A stretch of 64,000 nucleotides of DNA from Flectonema sp. DT1601. Taxonomy: Eukaryota; Euglenozoa; Diplonemea; Diplonemida; Diplonemidae. Below are positions 23,472-34,492 of the stretch, piece after piece. The notes under the pieces were generated by a model. The model made no database searches and was not told the DNA's origin. It was given only the letters and a program-made list of their open reading frames with translations. Within the stretch, counting starts at the first letter, position 1; every line of letters begins with the position of its first letter. Position numbers and translations under genes: made by a program. The stretch is taken from NCBI GenBank assembly GCA_964019425.1, contig OZ025789.1, positions 1,302,001 through 1,366,000 on the forward strand, given 5' to 3'.

Positions 23472-23640
23472 AATATAATTTTCCCTCTTGTTTTAATTTT
23501 TCTAAACGTAATTTTTCTTTGTTTAACAACAACAAGTATTTTTTCAGTCAAGTACTTGATGTTAATTTTGTTTTTAATAAATGAATAAATAAATACCTAA
23601 AGTTGTTATTGTTTTTACATTGTCAAAAGTTTCACTCCCC
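23472..23640 (+). repeat. Interspersed repeat R2, copy a
   Basis: About 170 bases related to 57558-57728 and 58152-58299. The copies share, in order, a taaacgta word, a ttaacaac word, cag-caagtact, a gttaattttgtttt block, cctaaagttgttattg, and a terminal cattgtcaaa then ttcactcccc. No coding potential. Divergence among the copies is moderate, with small indels, suggesting an old dispersed element. Confidence 0.8.
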
Positions 23641-26540
23641 TTAAGTTTTTTTTATTTATCTTTGTACATTTCTAAAATGTGGAAGAAACTTCAGTTTCGG
23701 AGGAATAAGAAAATTTAAACTTACTGCGTTCTGACATTTCCGATATCGTTCTTTTTCTCTTTGCATTTTGAATGTTTTTCTTCGGAAGTTGGTTAAGCGG
23801 CCAATAGCAGTTCTGTTTCCGTTGCTTCAGCACACTTTCGTTGTTTTAAAGTGAATATTTTTTCCCTTCTCTTGTCAGAAAATTAGAACGCAATAAGTGG
23901 TTGTTCTCTTACCTTTTACCCTTGCGTACGTGATGTCGTCCCCTTCAGGGATGATATCCCTACTGGGGAGAGGTTCTTCGTTCTACCTCATTGGATGCAG
24001 CCACTAACGAACAAAGGAGAATTTCCAAGCGATTCACCCCCTCTATTTTCTATCAATACATTTGCCCCTTTTTTTTCGCATGCAAACTATCAAATGCAAT
24101 GTTGCTACCTGATATAATCCTTATTTTCGCACTTTCTTTTTGTCAAAATTGTTTTAAAAAAATAATAACAATAAATTAAAAAAAAAAAAAAAAAAAAAAA
24201 ACCCTCCTCCTTTTGGTGTTAATTCGCCGGCTGCTAATCATTTTTGTTCGTCGACAACGTTGCTTTTCGAATTGTAAACTACACGCCCTTATGAGAATTG
24301 CAGTATGGCATGGAGTAATGGTTTTTTTTTTTTTTTTGTTTTTTGTTTTTCCTCTTTTTTTTTTTTATACAACCAAAAATAACTCATCCCTTTTCTCGTT
24401 TAATAATTCTTTCTATTTTTTTCAATCGAGACTACGTGAGTTAAAAAAAATGCTGCAGCTTTAGGGCAAAAGGTCGACTCGACATACATCAGTTCAAACT
24501 GGGCAACTATAAACAACTAAATGAGTAAGCAAATTTTCGCATTATATGATGTGTTGTTGTTTACAGCATGAAAGATTATGGCCTATTTGGCTTATATATG
24601 TTATGAGTTTGAACTTTTTTTTGTGGCGATTCAAGATCCCCGTAATTTCTGTTTTGTTGTATTTATTTATTATTTCTAAATCGAATAAGCCATTTTTTTT
24701 AGGAGAACAATGTTTTTTTTTTTTTTATTTTTTATACATAACTATAAGGTTGCGAGTTGGAATGCCACCACTGGAAGCATGCAGATCAGGCATTCACCTC
24801 GTGCCAGAAGGTATTATTTATTGATGATCGTCTATTTTGTTTTTTTATAGTTGCAAACCAGAGTGCTTACCTATTTATTATTTTAGCAAAACCTTTTTTG
24901 TTTTTTGAAAAAAATTTATATAATGAAAAAAATATTTATGGCATTATTTCTTGTTTCCCATACTTTTTTAGCCCAAAAAAAACACCCATCTACGTACCTT
25001 TAAAAAAATATCTTTGGTCATGTTAGCGATTAAAGAAGGAACTCTATTTAGGGGCTTAGTCGAAGACTGCAATCTTTTCTCTCCTTCTTTTTTTTTTTTT
25101 TTTTTTCAGAGCTGTTGTTTTTTTTCTTCTCCTGTTTGACAGTCATCTATTTAGTACATATTAATAAGGGAGAATTCTCATTCGATTTTCTTTTTTTTTT
25201 TCTCCCCTTTCTTTCCCCCTTCATATCCCCTTACGGATGATTTAAAAAATGAAGTGTCACAAGAAAGAGACGCGAACAATATTTGTTCGCGGAATCAGTC
25301 AGGCTCTGTTGTGCTCGCCGTTTCTCTTTATAAAAAGATCCCTATTCCGAGCGTATTTTTTTTCTCTCTTTTCTCCTCCTTCTTTTATTGTCAGCTCTGT
25401 GTTTTCATGTTGAAAGGCCGTCGGGGTTCCTAGAGCCCTGCACTCTGTTTGTGGAGCTAAGGAATTATTTCTATTGACCCCTCCCAATGAGACGAATAAC
25501 TGTTACTGAAAGTAGGGAATCCGTACAGCAGAACTCTTCCCTGTTAAGTTTATCGCTGTTCTTTGAAAGCTATTAGCGCCACGTCTAGCGAAAGCTTTCG
25601 TCAAGAGGTTTACAACCCTTACGAATTACAGTAAGCATTGGGAAGTAAAAAGTATATCAATTATGAGAAAAAAAACTTCTATTGGTACAGTAACAGTCGC
25701 AAAAGGAGGTCGTTTTGTCCATGCGAATAAAATGTCAAAAACGTCATGTGCGTTCTTCCTTCAAACTCTGGACGCTTGACCACAGAAAAAAAAAAAAAAA
25801 GCCAACCCAAGTTCTCATAAAACCACTGTGGTACAATAGTTATGCTCAGTTTTTATGAACAGCTACGGTTGTATCGCTATCGATGTCTCGAATTCGGCAA
25901 ATCATTTCCCCCTGCTTAGCGCAAAACACGAACCTTGAACGAACAGCCCCTTCTTTTGCGAATGCAACGGTCAAGGTCCTTGCGTTATACATTCATTCTT
26001 TTTAAGACTTCTTTCTTTTTTCTTTTTTTAATCCTGAATAATAAAACTTTCTTCTTTTTGAATCGGTCGTCGTCATGAGGATAAACGATGAAAAAATAAT
26101 TATAAAAAAAAAAAAATTTAAAAAAACTAATAAAAAAAATTAAAATAAACAATATCATCAAAGAATTAGAAGATTATCAAAAGGAATTACTTCCTAATTC
26201 TTTCTTAACAGCTTCCTAACTATTCGTTATTGCTGGCAGCTGCTCGAGTCCTGTTCGAGTCCTGCCTGATCAATTTTTCTCGTCTGAGAGTGAAGGTAGC
26301 ATAGCTGTTGCACCCATTCTGGCGTTTTATTGTCGGATATTTGTTAGCTTTTGTAAAAAGTACTGCCTCTCTTACCTCGAGGTGTTTTTTGTTTGATAAG
26401 TTAACAAAAAAGAAAAAACTTTTACCAACTTCACACCCTCGATACTAGTCCTCTATAGTTTTACGCGTAATTGTGTATTTGGAAAAACAAAACAAGCAAG
26501 ACAACTTTAAAAAAAAAAAAAAAAAAAAAAAGCGAAAGAA

Positions 26541-26606
26541 ACTATTCAGATTAAGCCGTTTTATTTATTAAGTGATCAACAAAATATAAGGGCTTATTTG
26601 AATAGG
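26541..26606. repeat. Repeat R3 (MITE-like foldback), copy A
   Basis: A short element whose ends are imperfect inverted repeats: left ctattcagattaagcc, right ggcttatttgaatag. The internal part is only about 35 bases. It is preceded by gaaagaa, as are copies C and D. No coding capacity. Three further copies lie at 29889, 34961 and 57158. Confidence 0.75.
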
Positions 26607-28080
26607 TTAGTTTCCCCTCCCACTGCTTTTCTCTCTTTCATGAATTTTGTTTTTATTTCTAGTCTGGTTGAGTAACAATGTTTGTTCTATTTTCAGTTGG
26701 TAAAGATGTATTGTTTTGAATACTTTCTGTGTGCCTTCAGATTACATCACATAATTAAATTACTGCTAGTGATGTCAGAACAACTGAGTTAAGTTAGTTA
26801 GCTTTATTTTTTTTCTTAGTCCCTGCTCCCTACATCTCCTACCCCTTTTATCCATTCACACCCATCCCGATTTTTTTTTAAAGCAAAAATAAAAAAAACT
26901 AAAAACAATGACAACATCAATTAGTGTTTTTGGTGTGGATCCACCTGCCAATTCACTTTTTTTTTATATTTTATATATTTCTTTTTTTTTTTTATGTCAT
27001 TCACAAGTCTGGGGATAGTTCGAATCTCAGTTGGCTGGATCCACGCTTCACCATTGAGAGACAGATCTAGACACTCAAAAAAAAAAAAAAAACTACTACT
27101 GCTACTGCTACTACTACAACTATAGTGCCATTTTGCTCGTTGAAGAGCCTTTTTTTTAAAATTTTTTTTTTTGTTTTTCTCCCCTTAACGTCTCTGATAC
27201 TATAAGAAACGGGCATGATTTATAGTATTTATTCATTCACGGTTAAGTAGTATCATCATAATCGGCTCTCAACAAAAACTTGACAATTTGTCATGAAAAA
27301 ACGGGCTATGTGACAGTTCGCAGTTTAGAATCAAAAGAATGACATGTTGTCGCTGGAATAAGAAACGAGGGGGAAAAAAAAAAAAAATAAATTTTTACTT
27401 CAAAAAAAAAAAAAAAAAAACTTTTGTGTTCTTTTTCTTTCTTTATATGATTATTGTCATTCTCGTTGCAAGCAAGACTGCTAACTGTTCTCGTAGTTTG
27501 CTTTTTTTCCGCCTGCCTCGTTTCTACTTCTGTGCGATCTCCCCTCCCCAAACAAAACCTTCTTTTTTTTTTTTTTTTATATTGATTTCTTTTTATGCAT
27601 GCAAGTAGTTTGTTGTGGTGTCTAACTACCAAAGCACAGTGTAAAAATGAAAAAAAAAAAATAGGAAAAAAAAAAAAGAAACAAAACACGTCGTATTTAC
27701 GAAATTCAGCAAAAACTGCTATGCTCCTACCGCTGATCCAAACAACCAAAAAAAAAAAAAAAAAAGTATTAAAAAATAAAGCGGACAACCTAGGTATATT
27801 ATTAAAAAAAAAGGAGAATTTCTTATTATACAAATTTTCTAAGAGGAAAAGAAAAGGAGTTTCCATTTTTTTTTTTCCCGGAAAAAAATAAAAAAAAATA
27901 AAAAAAATAAAAAATTCTAATTTGGTTTTCATCTTTTAATTCTTTTTTTTTTGAATTAAGAAACCTCACGTAGTAGTCCCACCCCCCTCCCCGTAATCCT
28001 TACGCGCGAAGTTCAAATTTGAATATGAGACAAACAAGAAACACGTCAGCTTAAATACATATTTTCAACAGTCACAAAAG

Positions 28081-28488
28081 ATGCCGACTCTTAGCTCCGA
28101 TGACACCGTTGCAATTACAAACCTAATTCATGGATTCTTCCATTGCCTTGATTCACAAGATGGAAAAAGTCTAAAAGAATTATTCGTTCCAGGGGGTGGC
28201 TTTCGACTCACAACACTTGAAATTGATATTAGCGGCGAAGGATTAGTCAGTTTTGTTGAAAATATAAATAAAAAATTCCCAAATGCTCAACACTGGGAGG
28301 GAAACATGTTAACCGTTTCCGATGAAGGTATCGTTACTAACAAATCTTACTGGCAAGCTCAACATGAAGGTTCCGTTGTGTCTTACGGTACTCACACAGA
28401 TACAATTATAAATGAAAGAGGCTCATGGCTATTTAAACACAGAGATATTTCCCATAGTTGGAGAAAACCAGCTTCTACAAGCAATTAA
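28081..28488 (+). CDS. NTF2/SnoaL-like protein
   Basis: A 135-aa protein that reads as a single NTF2-like cone fold of the SnoaL type. It has N-terminal helices with the pattern ITNLIHGFFHCLDSQDGKSL, then strands, and a C-terminal strand pair containing a conserved-looking W-L-F and R-D-I-S-H-S-W. Proteins of this class bind small ligands or act as small isomerases or hydrolases; the substrate cannot be read from the sequence. No signal peptide or membrane segment is seen, so a soluble cytosolic protein is likely. The ATG follows a ttttcaacag acceptor (28070-28071) by nine bases. It is the first gene after the 15.9 kb gap and lies 150 bases before a membrane phosphatase. Family-level confidence is good; function is unknown. 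Confidence 0.8.
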   Translation: MPTLSSDDTVAITNLIHGFFHCLDSQDGKSLKELFVPGGGFRLTTLEIDISGEGLVSFVENINKKFPNAQHWEGNMLTVSDEGIVTNKSYWQAQHEGSVVSYGTHTDTIINERGSWLFKHRDISHSWRKPASTSN

Positions 28489-28635
28489 TAATTTGTGTAT
28501 TATAAACTTACTTAACACGAATGTTCCGTACATTTCGTTTGTTCTATTGGTTGAGATTAGTATTAATTTCTATGAACGGATGGTGTTACTTTTATTTATT
28601 TTTATTTTTTTTTCGTAGAATAAATTATAACAAAA

Positions 28636-29403
28636 ATGAATATAGTTGTTGGAACCGTCTGGATACTACTGGGATGTGCGTGCATGGCAGGCTGTGGCCA
28701 CTTAGTATGGGAAGGAAAGTACGAGGGTTTAATATTATTTTGGCCCGGTGCAATATTAGGACAGTTCGGAATTTGTCACATTTGGTGTCCTCAAATTGGA
28801 GTCATGATGTTGGGAAAAAGTTCTAACGGATTCATACCCCTCTACAGAACTGTAATATTCCTTCCATATCTGTTATGTGCATGGCTGTGGTGGCTGATAC
28901 GTTATGCTGTGTTGCTGTGTAAGAATGAACCAGCCTATGATAAAGTATGGGATAACGTGTATGTTGGAAGACATCCAGTGTTCTCTGGTTTCCCAGAGAA
29001 CACCGGACTGGTTATTGATTTAACTACTGAAATGTACGGGATAAAACCAAAGGACAATCCTGGCTGTAGATATATGGTAGCTCCGGCCTTAGATACTTGC
29101 TCGCCTGATCCAGAGGCATGGCATAGTGTTATAAAGGAGATTATTGATACTAAGCTAACAATGCCGTCAACAATTATATACGTCCACTGCGCATACGGGC
29201 ATGGTAGAAGCGGGATCACGGTTGCGGCTGCGATGGTCAGAACTGGTGTTTGTGCTAATTTTGAAATTGCTGCTGGGCATCTAAAAGGTGAACGTCCTTC
29301 GATTAATTGGCAGCCTGTTCAGGAGTTTGCAGCCCTTCAACTTATTGATCCCCTAACCACTACGGAACTTTCAGATATTATGCTACCTCCTGAAGCAGGT
29401 TGA
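28636..29403 (+). CDS. Membrane-anchored dual-specificity-type phosphatase
   Basis: A 255-aa protein with several hydrophobic segments in the first 95 residues, followed by a cysteine-phosphatase domain. The P-loop reads H-C-A-Y-G-H-G-R-S, giving the CX5R active site with Cys185 and Arg191. An upstream P-A-L-D-T segment near residues 150-157 can supply the general acid. The layout, with membrane helices before a compact DSP domain, resembles bacterial YnbD-type proteins more than classical eukaryotic receptor phosphatases. Substrates could be phosphoproteins or phospholipids. The ATG lies 17 bases after a T-rich cgtag acceptor (28617-28618). Three cysteines in the first membrane segment might be acylated, which is only a guess. 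The catalytic residues are all present, so it should be active. Confidence 0.85.
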   Translation: MNIVVGTVWILLGCACMAGCGHLVWEGKYEGLILFWPGAILGQFGICHIWCPQIGVMMLGKSSNGFIPLYRTVIFLPYLLCAWLWWLIRYAVLLCKNEPAYDKVWDNVYVGRHPVFSGFPENTGLVIDLTTEMYGIKPKDNPGCRYMVAPALDTCSPDPEAWHSVIKEIIDTKLTMPSTIIYVHCAYGHGRSGITVAAAMVRTGVCANFEIAAGHLKGERPSINWQPVQEFAALQLIDPLTTTELSDIMLPPEAG

Positions 29404-30307
29404 GGCTGTTGTTGTATTTTATCAAAAATATTTCTTTTTTTTGCATTACACGAAGCACCAAAATCTTATTGTTTCGCACGTATATTCCCAATTTGTGTTT
29501 TTTTCCCCTCTTTTTTCTATTAAAACTTATTCGTTATCGTTCATGATCAAAGTATTTTTCTGGAGGGCGTCATTTTCCCCCCCTTTCCAGAGCTTGATAA
29601 TACAGTATCAATTTACCCCCCCTTTTTTTTGTTATTCTTTTTACTAAGTAAAAAAACGTCTGTTTCACAATAGATCTCTTCACTTCAGAAGAGTGTGTAG
29701 AGAAGTCACCTGCTGTTCTCAGTGGGATTCGCTGTTTTATATAATTGTTGATTGTATGTAATGTGTGTAACGCTATTCCGACGCCACATTGGTAATGATC
29801 GAAAAAAAAAAAAAAAAAAAAAAACTATTCTGTCGTGTTTGTCCAATTGTTCAATTTATTTGATCTTTTTTCTTTTTTTGTACCAATAGTATTCAGGTTA
29901 AAGGCCGTTATTTCTTATAGTCATTGTGCGACAGGAATTCTGTCTGCGTTCAACGAGATTCTTTTTTTTTTTTTTTTTTTTTGTGTTATTTTCTTTTTGT
30001 TATTTTTTTACTTACAAGTCTTACTAGGTTGTGACGCCCTACAAATCAGCGGCTCTTTAAATTAACAACTGAAGTTGGAAAAATAAATAAATATTTGTAT
30101 GGCTCACCCAGGAATAACTTTACTTTTCCTATCCTGTCATTATTGCGTGCGGGACATCATACTGTGCCTTGTTGTTAGACTGTACAAGAGAGGTTAGTTT
30201 GTGCAAAAGAATTTGTTTTTCATAAATTGTGGATCATATTTCACCTATGCTGTTCATGGGCGACTACTATGTTTAATCTTTGTTTGTCTGTTACGGATAA
30301 AACTGAA

Positions 30308-30342
<35 letters not shown>

Positions 30343-30440
30343 GAAAGGTCTTTTCCTCCTTAAAGTGAACTATAAGTAACTGCTGATATCAAATACCTAA
30401 ATCAATACTGGTCAATTCATTCTTTTCAGATTCATAATAA
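29404..30440. other. Intergenic stretch with a truncated R3 repeat
   Basis: No gene is seen. It holds several homopolymers, a caatttacccccc word at about 29610 shared with about 17595, and a left-end copy of repeat R3 at 29889. A ttcttttcag acceptor at 30428-30429 precedes the next gene. Confidence 0.6.
29889..29966. repeat. Repeat R3, copy B (left part only)
   Basis: Begins with gtattcaggttaaaggccg and shares the internal gcgacagg, then ctgcgttcaacga words with copy C. The right-hand inverted repeat is missing and the sequence runs into poly(T), so this copy is truncated. Confidence 0.7.
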
Positions 30441-31229
30441 ATGGCTAGCCGTGATGCACGACGTTTGATTGCGGAAGAAACAATGAAAGCACTCGACAAG
30501 GGTGTTTTCAGTAAATATTGTTTCAGAAAGGAACTCGCAGATGCAATTGAAGCATCGAAACTGTACAAAGAGTCTGACAATGTGAGACTGATGAAGAAAT
30601 TAGATACCACTCCTGGTTCAGTTGAAGTAGTTCAATGTACAACTCTTCAAGGATGCAATCGGTATAAAGATAAAAAACTTTGCGTTTTAAACTTTGCATC
30701 AGCAAGAAACCCAGGTGGTGGTTTTATGAAAGGATCACAAGCACAAGAAGAATCTCTAGTTAGGGCATCCGGTCTCTATCCCTGCCTTACTAAATTCCAT
30801 GAAGATTTCTACTTACATCATAGAAAAGGTACACCAGGTTTCTACTCACATTCGATAATTGAATCACCAGATGTTCCGATATTCAGAGATGACATGGGTA
30901 AGGCTATCCAGCCATATGAAGTGACTTTTGTAACGTCACCAGCACCTAATAGGAATGCTATTTGTAGAGATCATGGAGATTCAGCGGTAGTGACGAACAC
31001 TCTGAAGGAGAGAATTCGTCGTATTTTAATTATTATGAAAAATTCTAATCCGGAGGTAGCTGTTTTGGGAGCGTATGGTTGTGGGGTGTTTGGAAACGAT
31101 CCGGTTTTGGTCGCAAGCATCTTCAATAGCTTTCTTAAAACAAAAGAATTTTCATTTCCGCATGTCATATTCGCCATCACAGATCCGACTATGGTCTCAA
31201 CCTTCAAAAGGATTTTAAACAGTGCTTGA
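30441..31229 (+). CDS. Bacterial-type poly(ADP-ribose) glycohydrolase-like protein (DUF2263/TIGR02452)
   Basis: A 262-aa single-domain protein of the macrodomain-related microbial PARG family. The N-terminal helices (R-R-L-I-A-E-E-T-M at residues 7-15) are typical. The core shows the signature N-P-G-G-G (GGG 92-94), seven residues, then Q-E-E (102-104), which in PARG enzymes contains the catalytic Glu and the ADP-ribose diphosphate loop. Further family marks are Y-S-H near 138 and a C-terminal H-V-I-F-A-I near 247. The expected reaction is hydrolysis of ribose-ribose bonds in poly(ADP-ribose), or of related ADP-ribose links. No targeting signal is evident. The start is the first ATG after a ttcttttcag acceptor (30428-30429). 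A second ADP-ribose-related gene (NADAR) lies at 45719. The family call is strong; the physiological substrate is not determined. Confidence 0.9.
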   Translation: MASRDARRLIAEETMKALDKGVFSKYCFRKELADAIEASKLYKESDNVRLMKKLDTTPGSVEVVQCTTLQGCNRYKDKKLCVLNFASARNPGGGFMKGSQAQEESLVRASGLYPCLTKFHEDFYLHHRKGTPGFYSHSIIESPDVPIFRDDMGKAIQPYEVTFVTSPAPNRNAICRDHGDSAVVTNTLKERIRRILIIMKNSNPEVAVLGAYGCGVFGNDPVLVASIFNSFLKTKEFSFPHVIFAITDPTMVSTFKRILNSA

Positions 31230-31494
31230 TACGATAGCTATATTCTCTATTTGATAAATAGCATAGGATTGCACTTTAGGGAATTGAGTGTTTTACCTTA
31301 TACGATTGTTGTCGTCACGCCTATCTTTTTTTTTAAACTTTTCATTCTCTCCTCTCGTTCTATTTTTTTTTTTCATAATGCTTTCTATCTAACCCACGAA
31401 GGCATCTGTTATCCAAAATATGGACGACGGTTTATATTTAAGAAGAGTTGTTAAAGGTGAACTTAATTAGTTTTTCAACACAGTGATAATCAGA

Positions 31495-34492
31495 ATGTCT
31501 TCCCCTCTTTGGGATATTGTAGCCATCTGTGGTGGAGATGAGGTTACTTATGGTGTTCAAAAATTAGAAGATCGAGTGAAAGGATGCAAAGACTGGATGA
31601 GAGAACTAGGTGTCTCAAGTGAGACAACTATTGTTGCAGTTCCGGATCCTTTTGGTGAAGATGCTCATCGTAAGAGTGGGATTGTCGGGAGTGGAGGAGC
31701 TGCATTGAATGCTGTTCTACACGTCGCTGAATTAATATCTTCAAGGATGTTGAGTGGGAATATAATACCAAATGTCTTTAGGCAGAGTAGAGTAGCTGTC
31801 TTACTGTGCGGGTCATCAGAATCTATTACTGGTTCCTTACTCGGTAAAGCCTTCTCACCACTTCCTCTTGGACCACCTGAGTCAATGACCACAGGAGGAA
31901 TAACTAACGCAGAGTTATTGCTATTGTCATTATCAAGAATGGTTGACAACGCTTCCGCTGTATGGGTTTGTAGTACTGATTGGTTGATTCACACTCCAAG
32001 TGGATTCTCGTCTCCTTTCTGTGCTGATCGTTTAGGTGATATTACAGCCCTTGCTTTTATTGGACCAGAATCGGTTTCTCATAATCACGGAATTTATAAA
32101 ATAGCTTCTGACAATACAATCACTGACATCCTTTACAAACCAGGTAATGACACTCCCCACGACGTTGCATTCAACGGACAGGTTTTAGTGGTCGCTCCAA
32201 TAGTAAGATTCTCTCCAAAGAGTGCCGAGTGTTTCTTGTCTTTATATGTACAAGTTCCATTTGATGCTTGCACCTACTACGGATCGGATAGTGCGTCTGT
32301 TCCTGCAAGACTAAACTTGTACTTAGATGTCCTTATGAGTTTAACTACAAAAGGTAAAAAGTCTTACATGTCTGGTACCGAAACCACCTTCGATGACGGT
32401 CGTTTATCGTGTCTCCCACTCAAAGCCAGACAAACCCTTTCTAGAACGTTTGCTGGTCTTAGTTTGAAGGCAGCTATTCCATCATTTCCTCCAATGTTTT
32501 GGGCATACCCACAAACTGCAAAGCAGTGGTGTATTTCTGTATTGTCTCTAATTCATGCAGTCAGAGCAGATAAGAGAATCTGTTGTCCTGATGAACAGGA
32601 ATCGTCTAAACTTTTGTTCAGATCAGACATCTCACCGACAGCAGTTGTTGGGAATCACACAATACTACACTCATGTCAGGTTGGAGAAGGTGCTTTGATA
32701 GAAGACGGTTGTTACCTTTATCATCAAACTATTAATCCTGATGAAAAGGTTGAGGCGGGGACATTCCGTGGATACTCTGATATACAAAGTCAAAGAACAA
32801 CTTGTTATAATGAATTGAAATGGATTGAAGAACTAAACTGTCTTATTGATATGAAACAAATTAGATCGGTTCTAACAAATGGTGTAAACATTAACATAAC
32901 ACCAGCTCTTCAAAGGTTGTCAAGGTGTACAGTTGTTGCTGTTGAGAAAGTCTTAACAATCTTAGACGACATTCTACTCACAGTTCCTCTCGCAAAGGTT
33001 GGAAGAGTCCTCCACATAACAGCCGACTATTTAGCAGCCTGCGCTTACGGCAAGGGAGGTCTCAGATCAGGTCCTGCACGTAACAGCAAGTGGCTCCCAG
33101 CTATAAAAGCAATGCAACGATGGGACAAGTCAGATGAAGGCAAACGTGAGTGGGTTCAAGAATTAGCAAAAGAACGTAAGAACTGGTTAGAATCACCAGA
33201 GACACTAATTAGAGCTGCTCGTCACTACGAAGGAGCAGCGGCTGTGATAACAGCGATTTGTGTTGACAGCGCATCCTCATTTATTGAATACACTACTGTA
33301 GATCAGCCTCCATTGAATGAATGGATAACATGCGCATCACCAGCAAGAATTGACTTGTCAGGTGGATGGACAGACACCCCACCAGTTTCTTACGAAACCG
33401 GAGGAAGAGTTGTAAACATTGCTATAACTGTTGGAGGTGAGCAACCACTAAGAGCTTCTGCGAGATTGATACCAGAATTCGTATTAAAATTGCGTACCGA
33501 CACAGGAATATCAATTACGTGTTCTACTTTAGAATCACTTGCTGACTTTAACACCCCTCAAGCCCCTGCAGCAATCCTAAAAGCTGCATTCATTGCTCTT
33601 AATGTTGTTTGTCTTACTTCTGGTCAGAGCTTGGAAGATCAGCTTCGTAAATTCGGTGGTGGAATTGAAGTAAAAACATCATCAACTCTACCTGTTGGAT
33701 CTGGTCTTGGTGGAAGTAGTATCTTAGGAGGAGTATTATTAAAGGCAATTGGGTTAGCATGCAGTAGAGACTACGATCTTAACAGTTTGGTACACACAGT
33801 TCTTAGACTTGAGCAGTTGCTAACTTCAGGTGGTGGTTGGCAAGATCAAGTTGGAGGGTTTTATCCTAACATGAAGTGTTGTAAGTCAGATGCGTCATTG
33901 CCACTAAAGGTCGAGACGACACAACTCCATGTCAGACCTGGATTCTTAAAAACACTTTCGTCTCATATGTTACTGGTTTACACTGGTCGCGCTCGTTTAG
34001 CAAGAAACTTACTTCAGGGTGTTCTCAGAAGGTGGGCAGCAAGACTTCCGGAAGTCGTAGAAACAGTTGAGGACCTTCGTGCAAACGGAGAAGCACTTAT
34101 AAAAGGTATTGAGGAGGAAGACATTCCACTTATCGGTGAGAGTATTAAAAAATATTGGGAACAAAAAAAACTTATGGCAGGCTGTGGTGTAGAACCCCTA
34201 GTCGTCACGACTGCTCTCCGAGAGTGGGAACCTCATCTTCACGGTGCTACCCTTGGTGGTGCAGGAGGAGGAGGGTTCATGTTAATTATTACAAAGAAGC
34301 CACACATGACTGATATTCTAAAGGTTTGTTGTGTTATTAATGTACTTTATGTTGAACGGGACAAAAAAAAAAATAAAAATAAAAATAATAAAACAGAAAA
34401 TTACGTTCGAGGGTTCAGCTGATATGTCCTTTTACGACATGCAAATCGACGACGTTGGACTGAACGTAACCCGCGGTAATGTCGAAATATAA
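31495..34492 (+). CDS. Bifunctional L-fucokinase/GDP-fucose pyrophosphorylase (two exons)
   Basis: Salvages L-fucose: phosphorylation to fucose-1-phosphate by a C-terminal GHMP kinase and transfer of GMP by the N-terminal pyrophosphorylase-like half, giving GDP-fucose. CDS joins 31495-34323 and 34397-34492 (974 aa), close to Bacteroides Fkp and plant FKGP. The N-terminal domain has a G-S-G-G-A-A-L-N nucleotide loop near residue 65. A hexapeptide-like region follows near 370-430. The kinase shows S-P-A-R-I-D-L-S-G-G-W-T-D from about 613, G-S-G-L-G-G-S-S near 735 and G-G-A-G-G-G-G-F near 920. Without splicing, the frame runs into a Lys/Asn-rich tail translated from the intron. Splicing restores a family-like C-terminus with F-Y-D. 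The start is the first ATG after a caacacag acceptor at about 31482. Homologues with both activities are known in Leishmania. Confidence 0.93.
34324..34396 (+). other. Intron of the fucokinase gene (73 bp)
   Basis: Donor gtttgt, acceptor ataaaacag, phase 0. The last third is almost pure A with no pyrimidine tract. Reading through gives a low-complexity tail, whereas removal joins two frames into the conserved GHMP C-terminus. Confidence 0.88.

Larger units (their letters stand above)
12190..28080. other. 15.9 kb stretch without a convincing gene
   Basis: This is the largest gap in the window. It contains dozens of A or T runs of 12-38 bases, the longest being T at 13023-13060 and A at about 14538-14570. 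It also has a G-rich patch at 12400-12421, three interspersed repeats (13281-13368, 23472-23640, 26541-26606), and two strong hairpins (18025-18049, 21876-21908). Open frames longer than 60 codons are mostly Lys/Phe-rich translations of homopolymers. One less biased frame at 18956-19204 lacks an early ATG and is discussed in the findings. No tRNA or rRNA signature was recognised. It may be a decayed gene region, a boundary between transcription units, or a source of non-coding RNA; the sequence alone does not decide. Confidence 0.6.

Noticed and set aside
23940-23975. Short inverted repeat agggat-gat-atccct, partly shared with about 2093
   Set aside because: Arms of only six bases and a 14-base shared word are within what chance allows in 64 kb.
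27005-27045. GTTCGAATC word resembling a tRNA T-loop (B box)
   Set aside because: The 70 bases upstream are mostly A/T runs that cannot form the acceptor, D and anticodon arms, so there is no tRNA.
27306-27932. A 208-codon open frame on the minus strand
   Set aside because: Its translation is dominated by Phe and Lys runs from the poly(A)/poly(T) tracts, with no domain-like segment, and minus-strand orientation would break the otherwise uniform array.
28521-28826. A 101-codon frame overlapping the membrane phosphatase start
   Set aside because: It is a shifted frame of the phosphatase gene and its leader; the phosphatase frame has clear catalytic motifs.
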